Shown here: positions 60,773 to 64,000 of the stretch, in pieces | How positions within the stretch are numbered: position 1 is the first letter of the stretch | Layout: the number at the start of each line of letters is the position of its first letter | Assembly: GCF_003752595.1 (NCBI RefSeq) | Contig: NZ_RKIJ01000010.1 | Location: 186,001-250,000, forward strand | Reading direction: 5' to 3' | DNA: 64,000 bases | From: Cellulomonas sp. PhB143 | GTDB taxonomy: Bacteria; Actinomycetota; Actinomycetes; Actinomycetales; Cellulomonadaceae | Translations under genes and position numbers: made by a program | The notes under the pieces: model-generated | What the model was told of the DNA's origin: nothing | The model's input: only the letters and a program-made list of their open reading frames with translations | Database searches by the model: none

Positions 60773-61417
60773 ATGACCGCGACCGACACCTCAGCCCCCG
60801 CCACCTCTACCGGGCAGACCGGGACGGCCGACTTCTGGTTCGACCCCCTGTGCCCGTGGGCGTGGATGACGAGCCGCTGGATGGGCGAGGTGGAGAAGGT
60901 CCGCGACGTCACCGTCCGCTGGCACGTGATGAGCCTCGCGGTGCTCAACGAGGGTCGTGACCTGCCCGACGAGTACCGCGCCATGATGGACCGCGCGTGG
61001 GGGCCCGTCCGCGTCGTGGTCGCCGCGCAGGCGGAGCACGGGGACGACGTCGTCAAGCCGCTCTACGACGCGATCGGCACCCGGATCCACCCGGGCGGCC
61101 GTGACGACCACGACGCGATCCTGGCCGAGGCGCTCGCCGAGGTCGGGCTGCCGGCGTCGCTGGTCGACGCGGCGACGTCCGACGCGTACGACGAGCGCCT
61201 GCGCGCGTCGCACGCCGAGGGCATCGCCCTCGTGGGCGAGGACGTCGGCACCCCGGTGGTGGCGTTCGACGGGACCGCGTTCTTCGGCCCCGTCGTGACC
61301 CCGGCGCCGCGCGGCGAGGCCGCCGGTCGGCTCTGGGACGGCGCGGTCCTCGTCGCCGGGACCCCGGGCTTCTTCGAGCTCAAGCGCACGCGGACGCAGG
61401 GCCCGGTCTTCGACTGA
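60773..61417 (+). CDS. DsbA-family, mycothiol-linked reductase (Rv2466c-like)
   Basis: A 214-residue thioredoxin-fold protein with the helical DsbA insertion. The active site is [12 protein letters not shown], so only the first Cys of the usual CPWC pair is kept (Ala in place of the second). [24 protein letters not shown] and the cis-Pro segment [24 protein letters not shown] are typical of the Rv2466c group of mycothiol-dependent nitroreductases. The ATG has GAGGAG 7 bases upstream. The SigH/SigR-type promoter agrees with the SigH control reported for Rv2466c. Confidence 0.9.
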   Translation: MTATDTSAPATSTGQTGTADFWFDPLCPWAWMTSRWMGEVEKVRDVTVRWHVMSLAVLNEGRDLPDEYRAMMDRAWGPVRVVVAAQAEHGDDVVKPLYDAIGTRIHPGGRDDHDAILAEALAEVGLPASLVDAATSDAYDERLRASHAEGIALVGEDVGTPVVAFDGTAFFGPVVTPAPRGEAAGRLWDGAVLVAGTPGFFELKRTRTQGPVFD

Positions 61418-61536
61418 CGGCTCCGCGCGGGGCGCGAGCGGTCGGCCGGCGTCGGGGCCTTTCGACCGCGCGCGCGCCGTCGTGGGATGCTGGCGCTCCT
61501 ACCGACGTGTCCACCGGGACCGTGCAAGGAGAGTCG

Positions 61537-62490
61537 ATGCCCGGCAGCACCCCACCCGTCCCGCCGCCCCCGCCCCGCGACGAGCGGGCCTCGCAGCAGC
61601 CGCCGCGACGGCCCGAGGACGACGCGACCGAGCGACAGGACGCCGTCGACGCCGCGGGCGCGCAGGTCCGTCGTTCCGCGCCTCCCGTCGCCCGGCCGAC
61701 GAAGCCCCTCGGTTCGACTCGCTCCGCCGTCTGGACCTCCACGACCGCGCCGGTGACGGCGCGGACCACGGCGCCGGCGAGCCCCGCCGAGGGTTCCCCG
61801 GCGGCGACGACGGTCCAGCCGGCGCCCCTCGCCCCGGGCGGCACGGCGCCGGTGGGCTCGCCCGCTGCTGTTCCCGCCGTCGTGCCCACCGGCGCGGCGC
61901 CCGCGACCCCGCCGGCGGGGACCGCTCCCGCGGGGCCGGCGGGCCCCGCCCGGCGCGCGCCGCTGGGCGCCGCCGTGGTCACCCTGATCGTCGTGGACGT
62001 GCTCCTCGTGCTGACCGCGGTCGTCCTGGGCGTCCTGCTGCTGGGCGGGGGCGACGGCGGCGCGCCGGACGCGTCCGCGAGCGCGGCCCCCTCGTCCGCG
62101 CCGGCGAAGGGCGCGCAGGACGGCTCGGCGTACGCGCCGCTCGACGGCGAGGCCTTCGCCGCGCCGAGCGGCAACATCACCTGCCACGTCTCCGCGGACG
62201 GTGCGGAGTGCGGCATCGCCTCGCTCGCGGCCGAGCCGGACGCCGTCGACGGTTGCGACGGCACCGTCGGGCACGTCGTGCGGGTGACGGCCGACGGCGT
62301 CGACCAGCCGTGCGTCCCGTCGTCGGGCACGCCCAGCGCCGCCTCCGACGACGTCGCCGCCCTCGACTACGGCGAGAAGAAGACCGCCGGGGACTTCGAG
62401 TGCGTGAGCGGCGAGTCGGGCATGGTCTGCCAGGACACCGGCACGGGCAAGGGCTTCAACGTCGCCCGCGCCGGCATCACGACCTTCTGA
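61537..62490 (+). CDS. Single-pass membrane protein with DUF6636-like extracellular domain
   Basis: A 317-residue protein. Residues 1-140 are Pro/Thr/Ala-rich and probably unstructured and cytoplasmic. One membrane helix follows (LGAAVVTLIVVDVLLVLTAVVLGVLLL, about 143-170). After a Ser/Ala linker the extracellular part has AAPSGNITCHVSADGAECGIAS and further Cys pairs (VDGCDG, QPCVPS, FECVSGESGMVCQ). The PSGNIxC motif is that of DUF6636-like domains. AAGGAGAG lies 3-4 bases before the ATG at 61537. Function is unknown; the cysteines probably form disulfides. Confidence 0.78.
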   Translation: MPGSTPPVPPPPPRDERASQQPPRRPEDDATERQDAVDAAGAQVRRSAPPVARPTKPLGSTRSAVWTSTTAPVTARTTAPASPAEGSPAATTVQPAPLAPGGTAPVGSPAAVPAVVPTGAAPATPPAGTAPAGPAGPARRAPLGAAVVTLIVVDVLLVLTAVVLGVLLLGGGDGGAPDASASAAPSSAPAKGAQDGSAYAPLDGEAFAAPSGNITCHVSADGAECGIASLAAEPDAVDGCDGTVGHVVRVTADGVDQPCVPSSGTPSAASDDVAALDYGEKKTAGDFECVSGESGMVCQDTGTGKGFNVARAGITTF

Positions 62491-62512
62491 CGCCCGGCCC
62501 GACGCGGGCCGC

Positions 62513-64000
62513 TCACCAGATGCGGACCCGCTGGTCCGGCTCGAGGTAGAGGGCGTCCCCGGGGACGACGTCGTACGCGGCGTAGAACTCGTCGAGGTTG
62601 CGCAGCACGCCGTTGCAGCGGAACTCGTTGGGGGAGTGCGGGTCCGTCGCGATCCGGCGCGCCACCTCCTCGTCGCGGCCCTTGGACTGCCAGACCTGTC
62701 CCCAGCCGAGCAGCACGCGCTGGATCCCGGTGAGCCCGTCGATCTCCGGCGCGTCCTCGAGCGGGGCGCCCAGCGCGATCCGGTAGGCGGCGAGCGCGAT
62801 GGACAGGCCGCCGAGGTCACCGATGTTCTCGCCGATCGTCAGCGCGCCGTTGACGTGCACGCCGGCCCAGCGCTCGCCGGTCAGCTGGGCGGGCCGGAAC
62901 GCGTCGTACTGGTCGACGAGCGCCCGGGTGCGCTTGTCGAACTCGGTGCGGTCGGACTCGGTCCACCAGTCCTCGAGACGGCCCGTACCGTCGTACTTCG
63001 AGCCCTGGTCGTCGAACCCGTGCCCGATCTCGTGGCCGATCACCGCGCCGATGCCGCCGTAGTTCACGGCGTCCTCGGCCTCGGGGTCGAAGAAGGGGGG
63101 CTGCAGGATCGCGGCCGGGAAGACGATCTCGTTCATCCCCGGGTTGTAGTAGGCGTTGACCGTCTGCGGCGTCATGAACCACTCGTCGCGGTCCAGGGGC
63201 CGGCCGATCTTCGCGAGCTCGCGGTCCTGCTCGAACGCGTGGGCGCGGCGCACGTTGCCGACGAGGTCGTCGTCGTGCACCACGAGCGCCGAGTAGTCGC
63301 GCCACCGGGCCGGGTAGCCGATCTTCGGGACGAACGCGTCGAGCTTGTCGAGCGCCTTGGCCTTGGTCTCCTGCGTCATCCAGTCGAGCCCGGTGATGGA
63401 CTCCCGGTACGCCTCGACCAGGTGGGCCACCAGCCCGGTCATGCGCTCCTTGTGCGACGGGGGGAAGTGGCGGGCCACGTAGACCTCGCCGACCGCCTCG
63501 CCGAGGGCGCCCTGCACGAGCGAGACGCCGCGCTTCCAGCGGTCGCGGACCTCCTGCGCGCCGGAGAGCGTGCGTCCGTAGAAGTCGAAGTTGGCCTCCA
63601 CGAGCGCGTCGTGCAGGTAGGGGCTGCGGGCGGAGACGACGTGGAACGCGGCCCACGTCTTCCAGTCCTCGAGCGGGAGGGAGCCCCACAGCTCCGCGAA
63701 CCCGGTGGCGAAGCCCGGCTCGCGGACCACGAGGCGGTCGAGCGCACCGGCGGGCGCTCCGAGCGCCTGTGCCCACGCGCACCAGTCGAAGCCGGGGGCG
63801 TCGGCGGCGAGCCGCTCCAGCGTCGTCGGGTTGTACGTCAGGTCCGCGTCGCGGTCGCGCACCACGTCCCAGTGGTGGCCGGCCAGCGCGGTCTCGAGCG
63901 CCATGACGCGCTCCGCGGCCCCGGCGGCCGCGTCCTGCTCGACGACGCCGGCAAGCGCCAGCATGCGACCGACGTGGGCGACGTAGGCCTCGCGCAGCCC
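62513..64000 (-). CDS. M13-family zinc metallopeptidase (C-terminal part)
   Basis: The frame runs out of the right edge, so the N-terminal part is missing; 495 residues are visible. The zinc site is IGHEIGHGFDDQG with the third ligand Glu in TIGENIGDLGGL. NAYYNPGMNEIVFPAAILQPPFF is the substrate-binding region, and the end SPNEFRCNGVLRNLDEFYAAYDV ... PDQRVRIW is the standard neprilysin/PepO terminus. Actinobacterial members are usually cytoplasmic or secreted oligopeptidases; the signal region is outside the window. Confidence 0.94.
   Translation of the reverse strand, partial: GLREAYVAHVGRMLALAGVVEQDAAAGAAERVMALETALAGHHWDVVRDRDADLTYNPTTLERLAADAPGFDWCAWAQALGAPAGALDRLVVREPGFATGFAELWGSLPLEDWKTWAAFHVVSARSPYLHDALVEANFDFYGRTLSGAQEVRDRWKRGVSLVQGALGEAVGEVYVARHFPPSHKERMTGLVAHLVEAYRESITGLDWMTQETKAKALDKLDAFVPKIGYPARWRDYSALVVHDDDLVGNVRRAHAFEQDRELAKIGRPLDRDEWFMTPQTVNAYYNPGMNEIVFPAAILQPPFFDPEAEDAVNYGGIGAVIGHEIGHGFDDQGSKYDGTGRLEDWWTESDRTEFDKRTRALVDQYDAFRPAQLTGERWAGVHVNGALTIGENIGDLGGLSIALAAYRIALGAPLEDAPEIDGLTGIQRVLLGWGQVWQSKGRDEEVARRIATDPHSPNEFRCNGVLRNLDEFYAAYDVVPGDALYLEPDQRVRIW

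Overview
The window is a stretch of very GC-rich actinobacterial core chromosome. Marks of the phylum are GTG starts, start codons placed 6-7 bases after a TAnnnT box (leaderless layout), a PknG-type kinase with GlnX/GlnH partners, a mycothiol-linked DsbA-family protein, and gene orders shared with Mycobacterium tuberculosis. Gene content and base composition suggest Micrococcales, perhaps near Cellulomonas or its relatives; this is an inference, since no rRNA is present. I see no insertion sequence, prophage, integrase or CRISPR array, and no gene-free stretch longer than 300 bases.

Layout. Bases 1-2090 hold the end of a DUF3039 gene and a superfamily 2 helicase. Bases 2121-8460 hold pncB, clpS, a DUF2017 gene, a tiny membrane protein, murI, an Rv1339-like metallo-beta-lactamase-fold hydrolase, rph, rdgB and a DUF3054 gene. 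Bases 8516-24679 carry an ABC-F protein, a DUF4916 Nudix-like gene, a PLP-dependent lyase with its MFS transporter, trxA, bcp, trmB, a DUF485/acetate-symporter pair, a dihydrolipoamide-dehydrogenase-like flavoprotein, a quaternary-amine ABC transporter and an ATP-grasp protein. Four tRNA genes are spread through the window: Leu(TAG), Lys(CTT), His(GTG) and Arg(TCT).

Bases 26739-38826 form one minus-strand operon of ten genes: telA, a XpaC-like gene, an AAA+ ATPase, glnX, glnH, a coiled-coil gene, pknG, a PP2C phosphatase, a VWA protein and a zinc-ribbon/FHA protein. Seven of its junctions are 4-base stop/start overlaps. It looks like a complete phospho-signalling circuit: periplasmic amino-acid sensing (GlnH/GlnX), kinase (PknG), phosphatase (PP2C), phosphopeptide reader (FHA), and VWA/AAA+/TelA effectors.

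Bases 39035-48490 carry two copies of a membrane-associated GTPase pair that flank a non-canonical ssb and ettA. Bases 48534-64000 hold housekeeping genes: acetyltransferases, thioesterases, an SDR/DUF2867 protein, topoisomerase IB, glbO-tesB, an orphan PTS EIIB, an MscS channel, malQ, pepN, a mycothiol-linked DsbA-family gene behind a SigH/SigR-type promoter, a DUF6636-like membrane protein, and a partial M13 peptidase.

The points most worth following are the ten-gene signalling operon, the circularly permuted substrate-binding protein at 19929-20966, the duplicated GTPase pairs, the redox-sigma promoter at 60691-60716, and the stacked dyads upstream of the acetate transporter.
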